DNA from: an uncultured Lachnospiraceae bacterium
Lineage (GTDB): Bacteria; Bacillota; Clostridia; Lachnospirales; Lachnospiraceae
Direction: 5' to 3'
NCBI GenBank assembly: GCA_951800145.1
Contig: CATOJE010000024.1
Coordinates: 1 to 47,593, forward strand
DNA: 47,593 nt
The position numbers were made by a program, and so were the translations under genes. Below are positions 25,058 to 34,370 of the stretch, in pieces. Position 1 is the stretch's first letter. The number at the start of each line of letters is the position of its first letter. The notes below the pieces were generated by a model. The model was not told the DNA's origin, made no database searches, and saw nothing but the letters and a program-made list of their open reading frames with translations.

Positions 25058-26650
25058 TTGGACAATTTAACAGATGAAATAAAAAAACGAAGAACCTTTG
25101 CAATTATTTCCCACCCGGACGCGGGAAAGACAACCCTGACAGAGAAGTTTCTTCTCTACGGAGGGGCCATTAATCTGGCCGGCACGGTAAAGGGGCGGAA
25201 GGCCTCAAAGCATGCGGTTTCTGACTGGATGGAGATCGAGAAGGAGAGGGGGATTTCCGTCACCTCCTCTGTGCTTCAGTTTAATTACGACGGATATTGC
25301 ATTAACATTTTGGACACGCCGGGACATCAGGACTTCTCAGAGGATACCTACCGGACGCTGATGGCAGCGGACTCTGCGGTTATGGTGATCGACGGCTCCA
25401 AGGGCGTGGAGGCCCAGACCATCAAGTTGTTTAAGGTTTGTGTCATGCGCCATATTCCCATCTTCACCTTTATTAATAAGATGGACCGGGAAGCCAGGGA
25501 TCCCTTTGAGCTGATGAGCGAGATTGAAAATGTGCTGGGGATCCATACCTGCCCGGTGAACTGGCCCATTGGCTGCGGCAAAAGCTTTAAAGGCATGTAC
25601 GACCGGAGCACCGGGCGGATCTCTACCTTTACGGCAGCCATGGGCGGGGCAAAGGAGGTGGCCCATGAGGAATTTGACCTGGAGGGCACCGATGTGGACG
25701 CCTTGATCGGAGAAGATTTCCATCAGCAGCTGAAGGATGAAATCGAGCTTTTAGACGGGGCCAGCGATGAGTTTGATCAGAAAAGGGTAAGCGCAGGGGA
25801 ACTGTCCCCAGTATTTTTCGGCTCAGCCCTGACCAATTTCGGGGTGGAGATCTTCTTAAAGCATTTCCTGGATATGACCACCTCTCCCTTAGCGAGAGCC
25901 ACCACCACAGGAAGGGTGGATCCATTTGATAAGGATTTTTCTGCCTTTGTGTTTAAGATCCAGGCGAATATGAATAAGGCGCACCGGGATCGGATCGCGT
26001 TTATGCGGATTGTGTCCGGGCAGTTTAAGGCAGGCATGGAGGTGAACCATGTCCAGGGCGGGAAAAGGATCCGCCTCTCCCAGCCCCAGCAGATGATGGC
26101 CCAGGATCGGAAGATAGTGGAGGAGGCTTATGCAGGAGACATTATCGGCGTGTTTGACCCTGGGATCTTTTCCATCGGGGATACGCTGTGCACCTCTGGG
26201 AATCCCATTCAGTTTGAGGGAATCCCCACCTTTGCCCCGGAGCATTTCGCCAGGGTGCGCCAGATGGATACCATGAAGCGGAAGCAGTTTTTAAAGGGCG
26301 TTTCCCAGATCGCCCAGGAGGGCGCCATCCAGATCTTCCAGGAGTACAACACCGGTATGGAGGAAATCATCGTAGGGGTGGTGGGAGAGCTGCAGTTTGA
26401 GGTGTTGACATATCGACTGGAAAATGAATATAATGTAGAAGTAAAGCTGGAAAAGCTTCCCTATGAATATATCCGCTGGATCGCGAATAAAGATGAGATC
26501 AACGTGGAAAGGATCCAGGGAACCTCAGACATGAAGCGAATTAAGGATCTGAAGGACCAGCCGCTTTTGCTGTTTGTGAACAGCTGGAGCGTAAGGATGG
26601 TGGAGGAGAGGAATCCGGATTTAAGATTAAGTGAATTTGGCACAAGTTAA
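25058..26650 (+). CDS. prfC: peptide chain release factor 3
   Basis: RF3 is a translational GTPase that removes RF1/RF2 from the ribosome after termination. GTPase motifs: G1 SHPDAGKTTLTEK, G2 region ERGISVTSSV, G3 DTPGHQDFSEDTYR, G4 INKMDREARDP. The C-terminal domains (EEIIVGVVGELQFEVLTYRLENEY) are RF3-specific and separate it from EF-G and LepA. The frame opens at ATG 25043, but that codon has no ribosome site. TTG 25058 has a perfect GGAGG 8 bases upstream, which overlaps that ATG, so I use TTG (530 aa). It lies right after coaBC. Confidence 0.94.
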   Translation: MDNLTDEIKKRRTFAIISHPDAGKTTLTEKFLLYGGAINLAGTVKGRKASKHAVSDWMEIEKERGISVTSSVLQFNYDGYCINILDTPGHQDFSEDTYRTLMAADSAVMVIDGSKGVEAQTIKLFKVCVMRHIPIFTFINKMDREARDPFELMSEIENVLGIHTCPVNWPIGCGKSFKGMYDRSTGRISTFTAAMGGAKEVAHEEFDLEGTDVDALIGEDFHQQLKDEIELLDGASDEFDQKRVSAGELSPVFFGSALTNFGVEIFLKHFLDMTTSPLARATTTGRVDPFDKDFSAFVFKIQANMNKAHRDRIAFMRIVSGQFKAGMEVNHVQGGKRIRLSQPQQMMAQDRKIVEEAYAGDIIGVFDPGIFSIGDTLCTSGNPIQFEGIPTFAPEHFARVRQMDTMKRKQFLKGVSQIAQEGAIQIFQEYNTGMEEIIVGVVGELQFEVLTYRLENEYNVEVKLEKLPYEYIRWIANKDEINVERIQGTSDMKRIKDLKDQPLLLFVNSWSVRMVEERNPDLRLSEFGTS

Positions 26651-26660
26651 AGGCAGCATT

Positions 26661-28097
26661 ATGACAAAGATAGAAAGGACGGAATCACAGATTATGTACA
26701 AGGAAAAAATCGAAGCCTACATTGACGCCCACAGGCAGGAGATGCTGGAGGATATCTGCGCTTTATGCCGGATCAATAGTGAGAAAATGGCGTATAAGCC
26801 GGGTAAGCCCTACGGGGAGGGGACGTTTATGGCCCTGACCAAGGCTCTTTCCATGGCAGAGAATTACGGCTTCCAGATAAAAAATTATGATAATTATGTG
26901 GGAACGGTGGATTTAAATTCCGGAAGCAGGCATCTGGACATCCTGGCCCACCTGGATGTGGTGCCGGCAGGAGAGGGCTGGGAGGTGACGGAGCCCTTTG
27001 TCCCCATAGAGCGGGAGGGAAGGCTTTACGGCCGGGGAACCGCAGATGATAAGGGACCGGCAGTGGCGGCCCTCTACGCTATGCGGGCAGTGAAGGAGCT
27101 TGGGATTCCGGTGACGAAAAACTGCCGCTTGATTCTGGGAACGGATGAGGAGTGCGGAAGCTCTGACATCGCACACTATTATGATGAGGAGTCGGAGGCG
27201 CCTATGACCTTCTCCCCGGACGGGGCATTTCCCGTGGTGAATATCGAGAAGGGACGTCTGGAGGGGCACTTTACCAGAGAGTTTGAGCCGTCAGCGGCGC
27301 TGCCCAGGATCTGCTCCATCCAGGCGGGACTTAAGGCCAATGTGGTCCCGGGGAAGGCCCGTGCCTCGGTGCAGGGACTGGATTTGTCTGACCTGTGCGA
27401 CCTGGCCAAAAAGCTGGAAAAGAAAACCGGGGTGGAGTATGAGATTAAGGCGGAGCATGATGTAGCAACCATCACTGCCATCGGAAAGGGCGCCCATGCC
27501 TCCACGCCGGAGGAGGGTGTGAATGCACTGACCGGCCTGTTATCCCTGCTGGTAAAGCTTCCCCTGGCGCCCTGTCCTCAGGTGGATGCCATCCAGGATC
27601 TGCTGAAGCTGATCCCCCACGGGGACACCAGGGGAGAGGCGCTGGGGGTGAAGATGGAGGATGAGCTGTCCGGCCCTCTTACGCTGGCCTTCAGCCTGCT
27701 GAGCGTGGATGAAGCTTCTCTGGAGGGAACCTTTGACAGCCGCTGCCCCTTATGTGCCAATGAGAAGAACATGCTGGAGGTGGTGAGGAAAAAGCTTAAG
27801 AAAAAGGACTTTATTCTGTCTAACCAGTCCATGATACCGCCTCATCATGTGGACGGGGATTCAGACTTTGTTAAAACGCTGCTAAAGGCCTATGAAGAGT
27901 ATACCGGGCGGAAGGGGGCCTGCCAGTCCATGGGCGGCGGCACCTATGTCCACAGCCTGAAGAATGGGGTGGCCTTCGGCGCCGCCATGCCGGAGACAGA
28001 TAACCAGATGCATGGAGCCGACGAGTTTGCTGTGATTGATGAGCTTTTAACCTCAGCGAAAATCTTCGCCCAGGTGATCGCGGATTTGTGTGTATAG
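26661..28097 (+). CDS. pepV: M20 family dipeptidase (PepV-like)
   Basis: A zinc-dependent dipeptidase of the PepV/Sapep group. Metal and catalytic motifs: ILAHLDVVPAGEGW (His ligand and Asp), GRGTADDKGPAVAALYAM (bridging Asp), GTDEECGSSDIAHY (catalytic Glu and Glu ligand), and near the end CQSMGGGTYVHSL with the final His ligand. The large lid insertion typical of PepV is present. Start uncertain: ATG 26661 has AAAGG 6 bases upstream and gives 478 aa; ATG 26694 is also in frame. It likely recycles dipeptides in the cytosol. Confidence 0.88.
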   Translation: MTKIERTESQIMYKEKIEAYIDAHRQEMLEDICALCRINSEKMAYKPGKPYGEGTFMALTKALSMAENYGFQIKNYDNYVGTVDLNSGSRHLDILAHLDVVPAGEGWEVTEPFVPIEREGRLYGRGTADDKGPAVAALYAMRAVKELGIPVTKNCRLILGTDEECGSSDIAHYYDEESEAPMTFSPDGAFPVVNIEKGRLEGHFTREFEPSAALPRICSIQAGLKANVVPGKARASVQGLDLSDLCDLAKKLEKKTGVEYEIKAEHDVATITAIGKGAHASTPEEGVNALTGLLSLLVKLPLAPCPQVDAIQDLLKLIPHGDTRGEALGVKMEDELSGPLTLAFSLLSVDEASLEGTFDSRCPLCANEKNMLEVVRKKLKKKDFILSNQSMIPPHHVDGDSDFVKTLLKAYEEYTGRKGACQSMGGGTYVHSLKNGVAFGAAMPETDNQMHGADEFAVIDELLTSAKIFAQVIADLCV

Positions 28098-28163
28098 ACG
28101 TGGAACTATTTTCTGAATATCAGGGTATGCAGAATGCTTAAGCGAATAAGGGAGGAAATCAGG

Positions 28164-29129
28164 ATGAAGGATGCAAAATACGATGTGGTGGCATTAGGAG
28201 AGCTGCTGATTGATTTTACAGAAAACGGGGTAAGCAGCCAGGGAAATACGATTTATGAGGCCAATCCCGGCGGCGCCCCCTGCAATGTGCTGGCCATGCT
28301 AAGCCGTATGGGCCGCAGGACTGCATTTATGGGGAAGGTAGGTGTGGATATCTTCGGAAATAAGCTGAAGCAGGTGCTGGATGAGGTGGGGATCGACACC
28401 AGCGCCATGCGGATGGATCCGGAGGTACGGACTACGCTGGCCTTTGTCCAGACCTTTGCAGACGGGGACCGGGACTTTTCCTTCTACCGGAATCCGGGAG
28501 CGGATATGATGCTCTCCAAGGAGGAGCTGGATGAAGAGATGCTTCGCCAATGCCGGATTTTCCATTTCGGAACCTTGTCTATGACCCACGAGACGGTGCG
28601 GGAGGCTACCAAGAAGGCCATCGCCATCGCCAAGGAGGCGAAGGCTGTAATTTCCTTTGACCCGAATCTGCGGCCGCCCTTATGGTCCTCTCTGGAGCTG
28701 GCCAGGGAGCAGGTGGACTATGGCCTTCGCCAGTGTGATGTATTAAAGATATCAGATAATGAGATCCAGTGGTTTACCGGCAAGGAGGATTTTGACCAGG
28801 GGATCCAGATCCTGCAGGATACCTACCAGATTCCTCTGATTCTTCTCTCCATGGGGAAGGAGGGGAGCCGGGCTTACTATAAGAAGCTTCGGGTGGAGAA
28901 GGCGCCTTATCTCCAGGAAAATACCATCGAGACCACCGGAGCCGGGGATACCTTCGGCGGAAGCTGTCTTCATTTCGTATTAGAATACGGTTTAGACAAC
29001 CTGGATGAGGAAAAGCTTTCCCGGATGCTTGCCTTTGCCAATGGCGCCGCGTCCCTGATTACCACGAAAAAGGGCGCTTTAAAGGTGATGCCTTATCCAG
29101 AGGAGGTGGAAGCCCTTCTTGCTCTATAG
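28164..29129 (+). CDS. PfkB-family sugar kinase, probable fructokinase
   Basis: A ribokinase-fold kinase. It has the N-terminal VVALGELLIDFTENG, sugar-binding NPGGAPCNVLAMLSRMG, and the C-terminal PfkB signature ETTGAGDTFGGSCLHF with the catalytic Asp of GAGD. These agree best with bacterial fructokinase (ScrK-like), although related kinases for other sugars look alike. I choose ATG 28164 because GGGAGG lies just upstream; the frame opens at 28134. No transporter or glycosidase is next to it. The product has 321 aa. Confidence 0.88.
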   Translation: MKDAKYDVVALGELLIDFTENGVSSQGNTIYEANPGGAPCNVLAMLSRMGRRTAFMGKVGVDIFGNKLKQVLDEVGIDTSAMRMDPEVRTTLAFVQTFADGDRDFSFYRNPGADMMLSKEELDEEMLRQCRIFHFGTLSMTHETVREATKKAIAIAKEAKAVISFDPNLRPPLWSSLELAREQVDYGLRQCDVLKISDNEIQWFTGKEDFDQGIQILQDTYQIPLILLSMGKEGSRAYYKKLRVEKAPYLQENTIETTGAGDTFGGSCLHFVLEYGLDNLDEEKLSRMLAFANGAASLITTKKGALKVMPYPEEVEALLAL

Positions 29130-29262
29130 GAATGTGCGTCCTGTGGAACAAAGCCCTCCGCGGGCACATGCTTTACTTCCAGGGGCAAACATTCGCCGGA
29201 GCATAAGGGCGGCTGCCCGGCGCATATGATGGCAGTAAGAACTTGCGGCCGGAGGCACTCCA

Positions 29263-29520
29263 GTGAGGATTTGTGATTTAAGATATCGGGAAGTAATTAA
29301 CGTCAGAGACTGCAGGCGGTTAGGCTTTGTGGGGGATATTGACTTCGACTTGGAAAAGGGCTGTATCCTGGCGATTATTGTGCCGGGGCCTCCTACCATC
29401 TGCGGATTTCTGGGAAGGGAAAAGGAGTTTGTGATCCCCTTCTGCGACATCCGCCAGGTAGGACCAGATATCATCCTGGTGGATGTGGAGGAGAAGGATG
29501 TAACCGGAAAATGCAAATGA
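29263..29520 (+). CDS. YlmC/YmxH family PRC-barrel protein
   Basis: An 85-aa protein of the YlmC/YmxH sporulation-associated family, made of one PRC-barrel-like fold: LRYREVINVRDCRRLGFVGDIDFDL, then GPDIILVDVEE. Its molecular role is unknown to me. The start is GTG 29263 with GGAGG 7 bases upstream. The next gene, nrdR, is separated by palindrome F. Confidence 0.85.
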   Translation: MRICDLRYREVINVRDCRRLGFVGDIDFDLEKGCILAIIVPGPPTICGFLGREKEFVIPFCDIRQVGPDIILVDVEEKDVTGKCK

Positions 29521-29523
29521 GAT

Positions 29524-29619
29524 GTTTCGATTCACAGCCATCTGAGAATCAGCAAACAGATACGTCAAGCCTGCTTGCAGGAAACTGGCCGATGGTTTTC
29601 AGGCGCTGTGAATCGTAAC
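29524..29619. repeat. MITE-like palindrome, copy F (96 bp)
   Basis: Left end GTTTCGATTCACAGC and right end GCTGTGAATCGTAAC are inverted repeats with one mismatch, close to E's ends. AATGAGAT (29516-29523) and AATGAGAA (29620-29627) flank it, a 7/8 direct repeat. The interior (CGTCAAGC...GCTTG) matches the loop of copy D. It ends 32 bases before the nrdR start. Confidence 0.65.
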
Positions 29620-29651
29620 AATGAGAAAGTAACAGCCAGGAGGAAAAAACA

Positions 29652-30104
29652 TTGAAATGCCCCTTTTGTTATGCAATGGATACGAAGGTGATCGATTCCA
29701 GGCCTGCCGATGATAACAGCTCTATCCGCAGGCGCAGGCAGTGCGAGACCTGCGGAAAGCGGTTTACTACCTATGAAAAGCTGGAGACCATGCCCTTGAT
29801 GGTAATTAAGAAGGACGAGTCCAGAGAGACCTATGACCGGTCCAAGATCGAAGCGGGGATCATCCATTCCTGCCATAAGAGGCCGGTTTCCACCCAGCAG
29901 ATCAAGGCGATGATCGATGAGATTGAAAATGAGATCTTTAATAAAGAAGAGAAGGAGGTTCCCTCTTCTGTCATTGGGGAGCAGGTGATGCGCCGGCTCC
30001 AGGAGCTGGATGAGGTAGCTTATGTGCGCTTTGCTTCTGTGTATCGCGAGTTTAAGGATGTAAATACATTTATGGAAGAGATTGGAAAATTACTTAAAAA
30101 ATAG
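29652..30104 (+). CDS. nrdR: transcriptional repressor NrdR
   Basis: NrdR represses ribonucleotide reductase genes when dATP is high. Residues 1-45 form the zinc ribbon (CPFC...CETCGKRFTTYEK), and residues about 49-139 the ATP-cone (LMVIKKDESRETYDRSKIEAGI...). The 150 aa are exactly family size. The start is TTG 29652, supported by AGGAGG 8 bases upstream and by the invariant MKCPFC N-terminus. No nrd operon is in the window. Palindrome F occupies its leader. Confidence 0.95.
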   Translation: MKCPFCYAMDTKVIDSRPADDNSSIRRRRQCETCGKRFTTYEKLETMPLMVIKKDESRETYDRSKIEAGIIHSCHKRPVSTQQIKAMIDEIENEIFNKEEKEVPSSVIGEQVMRRLQELDEVAYVRFASVYREFKDVNTFMEEIGKLLKK

Positions 30105-30116
30105 AAGGAGCTGAGG

Positions 30117-30674
30117 ATGTGTAATAAGCTATTTACCCCATTTTATCCCAAAGCATGGGCAGAAAGCGCCTATGAGCTTCCTTATGAGAGGATGGCTGCC
30201 AAGGGGATCCGGGGGGTGATCTTTGATGTGGATAACACGCTGGCATTTCATAATGCACCGGCGGATTCGAGGGCCAGGGAGCTTTTTGCCCGCCTGCACG
30301 ATCTGGGTATGGGAACCTGCCTGCTGTCGAATAATAAAGAGCCCAGAGTCCGGGCGTTTGCCGGGGAGGTGGATTCCCTTTATGTCTTTAAGGGGGGAAA
30401 GCCGGGGATAAGAGGATACCAGGCATCCATGGAGAAGATGGGAACGGATCCCAGGCACACGGTGGCAGTGGGGGATCAGCTGTTCACAGATATCTGGGGG
30501 GCGAACCGGGCCGGGATTTACAGTGTGCTGGTGACGCCCATGAATCCTAAGGAGGAGATCCAGATTGTGTTAAAGCGAGTGCTGGAACGCCCCATCCTCC
30601 GAGCGTATAGCCGGAAGCATCCACAGGAGCCCTTTGGGGGCGGCAGTAAGGAAAAGGGTAAGGTAAGGGAATGA
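30117..30674 (+). CDS. yqeG: YqeG family HAD-IIIA phosphatase
   Basis: A 185-aa haloacid-dehalogenase-type hydrolase. HAD motif I is VIFDVDNTLA with nucleophile and acid Asp, motif II LLSNNKEP, and motif III/IV VAVGDQLFTDIWGANRAG. The short N-terminal FTPFYPKAWAESAYELPYERM is the YqeG hallmark. The substrate is unknown here. AAGGAG precedes the ATG, and the 3' end overlaps aroD in an ATGA. In Bacillus yqeG is next to aroE and yqeH; linkage to a shikimate gene recurs here with aroD. Confidence 0.9.
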   Translation: MCNKLFTPFYPKAWAESAYELPYERMAAKGIRGVIFDVDNTLAFHNAPADSRARELFARLHDLGMGTCLLSNNKEPRVRAFAGEVDSLYVFKGGKPGIRGYQASMEKMGTDPRHTVAVGDQLFTDIWGANRAGIYSVLVTPMNPKEEIQIVLKRVLERPILRAYSRKHPQEPFGGGSKEKGKVRE

Positions 30675-31444
30675 TTACATCAGTTAAAGTACGAAATTTG
30701 ATTCTGGGCCAGGGACGTCCAAAGATCTGTGTTCCCATCGTAGGCCAGACCCGGGAGGAAATCGCTCAGGCAGCCGAGGAGATCCGTTCTCTTCCGGCGG
30801 AGCTGGTGGAGTGGCGGGCGGACTGGTTTGAGGCCCTGGAGGACGAGGCTGCTGTGATCCAGGTGCTGGAGGATTTAAGGGAGCGCTTTGGGGAGGAACG
30901 GGCGATTCTCTTTACCATCCGGACCCAGAAGGAGGGCGGCCAGGGAAGGATATCCCTTTCCCGATACCAGGAGTTAAACCTGGCAGCTCTTCAAACCGAC
31001 GGGCTGGATCTGGTGGACGTGGAGCTATCAGCCGGGCAGGAGACGGCCGCGGCCATTGTGGAGGCGGCCCACAGACTTGGAAAAAAGGTGATTATGTCCA
31101 GCCATGACTTCTACCGCACGCCGGAGGTGGAGGAGATGATCGGGGCATTGAAGAGGATGCAGGAGTGGAACGCGGACATCCCCAAGCTGGCAGTTATGCC
31201 TAAAAGCCGCATGGATGTGCTGAAGCTTCTGACAGCCACCCTGACCATGCGGGAGCAGTATGCGGACCGCCCTATGGTGACTATGGCTATGGCAGCGGAG
31301 GGAACCATCACCCGCCTGGCCGGGGAAACCTTCGGCTCCTGCATCACCTTTGGCTGCGCCTCGAAGGCGTCCGCTCCGGGGCAGATAGAGGTGGAGCAGC
31401 TGCACCAGGTTCTGGAGATCATACATAACAGCATGAGCACGTAG
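30671..31444 (+). CDS. aroD: 3-dehydroquinate dehydratase, type I
   Basis: AroD converts 3-dehydroquinate to 3-dehydroshikimate through a Schiff base. Motifs of the class I barrel enzyme: VEWRADWFE (substrate-binding E-R), MSSHDFYRTP (general base His), and IPKLAVMPKS with the Schiff-base Lys. The C-terminal RLAGETFGSCITFGCASKASAPGQI closes the site. The length of 257 aa is normal. It starts in an ATGA overlap with yqeG, so the two are translationally coupled. Confidence 0.95.
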   Translation: MITSVKVRNLILGQGRPKICVPIVGQTREEIAQAAEEIRSLPAELVEWRADWFEALEDEAAVIQVLEDLRERFGEERAILFTIRTQKEGGQGRISLSRYQELNLAALQTDGLDLVDVELSAGQETAAAIVEAAHRLGKKVIMSSHDFYRTPEVEEMIGALKRMQEWNADIPKLAVMPKSRMDVLKLLTATLTMREQYADRPMVTMAMAAEGTITRLAGETFGSCITFGCASKASAPGQIEVEQLHQVLEIIHNSMST

Positions 31445-31459
31445 CAATTCGCAGCATTA

Positions 31460-31612
31460 GTAACAGTTCAGACGGGGCATCTTCTTGCCCGTCTGCGCCG
31501 GACAAGAAGCATCGGATGTCCATCCGATGTGGAATTTGACAGGAATTTTAGCTTACAAGCAAGCTTGATGCCTAAAATTCCTGTCAAATTCCCCGCCGTC
31601 TGAACTGTTACC
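31460..31612. repeat. MITE-like palindrome, copy B (about 153 bp, full structure)
   Basis: Perfect 16-bp ends GTAACAGTTCAGACGG (31460-31475) and CCGTCTGAACTGTTAC (31596-31611). Inside are three hairpins in order: CTTCTTG...CAAGAAG (31481-31509), CATCGGATG/CATCCGATG (31510-31529), and a perfect 21-bp stem (31531-31551 with 31572-31592). CAGCATTA flanks it at 31452-31459 and 31613-31620, an 8-bp duplication one base beyond the right arm. It lies in the aroD-efp gap, 40 bases before the efp promoter. Confidence 0.8.
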
Positions 31613-31651
31613 CAGCATTATAGAATTTTTAAGGGAATCCTTAAAAAAGAG

Positions 31652-31680
31652 TTGAAAATGCACAGAATATCGTTTAGAAT
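31652..31680 (+). promoter_or_regulatory. promoter of efp
   Basis: TTGAAA (31652-31657), 17-base spacer, TAGAAT (31675-31680). It predicts a leader of about 70 bases before efp. Confidence 0.7.
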
Positions 31681-31759
31681 ATAAAAGATAATGAGATGAA
31701 CGCATTTCTCGGCGGCTGGAACGCTGGAGCGTTCTTGAGATTTAAGGAGGAATATCTTT

Positions 31760-32317
31760 ATGATATCAGCAGGAGATTTTAGAAACGGCATCACCTTAGA
31801 GATCGACGGACAGGTAGTTCAGATCCTGGAGTTTCAGCATGTAAAGCCAGGAAAGGGCGCGGCGTTCGTACGGACGAAATTAAAAAATGTGATTAACGGC
31901 GGCGTGGTGGAGCGGACCTTCCGTCCTACGGAGAAGTTCCCGGCAGCCAGAATCGATCGTGTGGACATGCAGTATCTGTACTCGGACGGGGATTTATATA
32001 ATTTCATGAATGTGGAGACGTATGATCAGATCGCGCTGAATTCCGACCTCATCGGCGACGCCCTGAAGTTTGTGAAGGAGAATGAGATGGTGAAGGTATG
32101 CTCTTATAATGGCAGTGTATTCTCCATCGAGCCGCCTTTATTTGTAGAGCTTGAGGTGACAGACACAGAGCCTGGCTTTAAGGGAGATACGGCCACCGGC
32201 GCCTCCAAGCCGGCTACCGTGGAGACGGGAGCTCAGATCAATGTGCCCTTGTTTGTCAATATCGGCGACCGGGTAAAGATCGATACCAGAACCAGCGAGT
32301 ACCTGGGACGCGCATAG
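31760..32317 (+). CDS. efp: elongation factor P
   Basis: EF-P helps ribosomes stalled at polyproline stretches. The domain I loop is [16 protein letters not shown]; the tip residue (about 32) is Lys, which in different bacteria may be modified or left bare. The two OB-fold domains and the C-terminal [17 protein letters not shown] are canonical. The 185 aa are full length. AAGGAGGAA precedes the ATG. None of the EF-P modification genes (epmA/B, earP, ymfI) is visible here. Confidence 0.96.
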   Translation: MISAGDFRNGITLEIDGQVVQILEFQHVKPGKGAAFVRTKLKNVINGGVVERTFRPTEKFPAARIDRVDMQYLYSDGDLYNFMNVETYDQIALNSDLIGDALKFVKENEMVKVCSYNGSVFSIEPPLFVELEVTDTEPGFKGDTATGASKPATVETGAQINVPLFVNIGDRVKIDTRTSEYLGRA

Positions 32318-32352
32318 CTTACCCATTCAGTATACCACAGATTATTCTTTTC

Positions 32353-32379
32353 AGCCTGTGTCTTCGGACGCAGGCTTTT
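32353..32379 (+). terminator. terminator after efp
   Basis: AGCCTGTGTC and GACGCAGGCT close a TTCG tetraloop (32353-32376), followed by a short TTTT. Confidence 0.65.
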
Positions 32380-32427
32380 GACGCTATTATAAAGGGGCGA
32401 AGCCCGATAAGGAAAAAGGAGACAACC

Positions 32428-34257
32428 ATGAAGAAGATTCTTGAACGGATAGAGGAGGAGTTAAAGCAGTCCTTTACTGCCTGCGGCTATGAGGAGCGCT
32501 TTGGGAAGGCGGTTCTTTCGAACCGTCCGGATCTTTGCGAGTATCAGTGCAATGGGGCCATGGCAGCGGCAAAGGCTTATAAGAAAAAGCCTATCGATAT
32601 CGCCGGCCAGGTGGTGGAAAAATTGCAGGGCAGCCCGGTATTTTCCATGTGTGAAGCGGTTATGCCGGGGTTCATCAACTTAAACCTGGACGCCGGCTTT
32701 GTGGCGGAATATATGAATCAGATGGCAGGGGATGAGCAGCTGGGTTTGGAGAAGGCAGAACAGCCTCAGACCATAATCGTGGATTACGGCGGGGCTAATG
32801 TGGCAAAGCCGCTTCATATCGGCCATCTCCGCTCTGCGGTGATCGGGGAGAGCATCAAGCGGATGGGCCAGGTTCTTGGCCATCATATGATCGGAGATGT
32901 GCACTTAGGAGACTGGGGGCTTCAGATGGGGCTGATTATCGAGGAGCTTCGGGATCGGAAGCCGGAGCTGCCTTATTTCCAGGAAGGATTTTCAGGGGAG
33001 TACCCCAAGGAGGCGCCTTTTACCATCAGCGAGCTGGAGGATATCTATCCTGCGGCCAGCCGGAAGGCAAAGTTTAAGCCGGAGGAGGGCGAGAGGGCAG
33101 GGATGAGCCAGGAGGAAATCCAGGAAAGGGAGGAGGCGTCCAGGGCCTTTGCCCACAGGGCCCACCTGGCTACCAGAAGGCTCCAGGAGGGATATCCCCC
33201 CTTTATGGCTATCTGGGAACACATTATGAGGGTATCTAAGGCGGATTTAGAGAAGAATTATGGGAATCTTGCTGTCTCCTTTGACCTGTGGAAGGGGGAG
33301 AGCGACGCACAGAAGTATATTCCGGACTTGATTCAGGAGCTGGAGAGGCAGGGGCTTGCCTATGAGAGCCAGGGCGCTCTGGTGGTGGACATCGGGGAGC
33401 CGGGGGATTCGAAGGAGCTTCCGCCCTGCATCGTCCGCAAGTCGGACGGGGCCGCCCTCTATGCCACCTCAGATCTGGGAACCATCATTGAGCGGGAGAG
33501 AAAGCTCCACCCGGATGCTTATATTTATATTGCGGACAAGCGGCAGGAGCTTCATTTTACCCAGGTATTCCGGGTGGCAAAAAAGGCTGGCTTTGTGTCA
33601 AAGGACATGCCCATGAGCTTTCTGGGCTTTGGCACCATGAATGGGAAGGACGGAAAGCCCTTTAAGACAAGGGATGGCGGCGTGATGCGGCTGGAGCAGC
33701 TCATCGGGGACATTAATGAGGCGGTTTATCAGAGAATTATGGAGAACCGGACAGTGTCGGAGGATGAGGCCAGGGAGACGGCTAAGCTGGTGGGGCTGGC
33801 CGCCTTAAAGTATGGAGATCTGTCCAATCAGGCGGCGAAGGATTACATCTTTGATATTGACCGGTTTATCTCCTTTGAGGGGAATACAGGGCCGTATATT
33901 CTTTATACCATTGTGCGGATTACCTCTATTTTAAATAAATACCGGGATCAGGGAGGGAAGACAGCAAATGGCTCCATCCTGCCGGCAGGCTCAGAGGCGG
34001 AGAAGGATCTGATGCTGCAGATTTCCAGATATCAGGAGGTGATGGAGGCAGCCTTTACAGAGAAGGCGCCCCATAAGCTTTGCCAGTATATTTATGAATT
34101 ATCCAATGAATTTAACCGCTTTTACCATGATACGAAGATACTGGGAGAAGAGGATAAGAGAAAACAGGAAAGCTGGATCCAGCTGATTGCTCTGGCCAAG
34201 GAGGTTTTGAATGCCTGCATTCAGGTATTGGGGTTTGAGGCGCCGGAGCGGATGTAA
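32428..34257 (+). CDS. argS: arginyl-tRNA synthetase
   Basis: A class I aminoacyl-tRNA synthetase charging tRNA-Arg. It has the N-terminal Add-1 domain, the ATP signature ANVAKPLHIGHLRSAVIGES (HIGH), and the tRNA/Arg pocket GDWGLQMGLI. The second signature region GKPFKTRDGGVMRL replaces KMSKS, as is usual for ArgRS. The C-terminal DALR anticodon domain is VMEAAFTEKAPHKLCQYIYELSNEFNRFY. The 609 aa are slightly longer than average because of an insertion near residues 180-260. AAAAAGGAGA precedes the ATG. Confidence 0.95.
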   Translation: MKKILERIEEELKQSFTACGYEERFGKAVLSNRPDLCEYQCNGAMAAAKAYKKKPIDIAGQVVEKLQGSPVFSMCEAVMPGFINLNLDAGFVAEYMNQMAGDEQLGLEKAEQPQTIIVDYGGANVAKPLHIGHLRSAVIGESIKRMGQVLGHHMIGDVHLGDWGLQMGLIIEELRDRKPELPYFQEGFSGEYPKEAPFTISELEDIYPAASRKAKFKPEEGERAGMSQEEIQEREEASRAFAHRAHLATRRLQEGYPPFMAIWEHIMRVSKADLEKNYGNLAVSFDLWKGESDAQKYIPDLIQELERQGLAYESQGALVVDIGEPGDSKELPPCIVRKSDGAALYATSDLGTIIERERKLHPDAYIYIADKRQELHFTQVFRVAKKAGFVSKDMPMSFLGFGTMNGKDGKPFKTRDGGVMRLEQLIGDINEAVYQRIMENRTVSEDEARETAKLVGLAALKYGDLSNQAAKDYIFDIDRFISFEGNTGPYILYTIVRITSILNKYRDQGGKTANGSILPAGSEAEKDLMLQISRYQEVMEAAFTEKAPHKLCQYIYELSNEFNRFYHDTKILGEEDKRKQESWIQLIALAKEVLNACIQVLGFEAPERM

Positions 34258-34370
34258 GCAGGCTGCTGCGAGGCTTGCACAGCCCGGGAGGGCGTGAGCC
34301 GTAGCGCTGTGAGCTGCAGAGTAAGACACACAGGCGGCAGGCAGGGACTGGAGCGGAAAAGGAGATTTGG

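Noticed and set aside
31626..31648. TTTTTAAGG/CCTTAAAAA hairpin upstream of the efp promoter as a terminator
   Set aside because: The stem is almost all A-T and no separate T run follows; it may simply be AT-rich promoter-flanking DNA.
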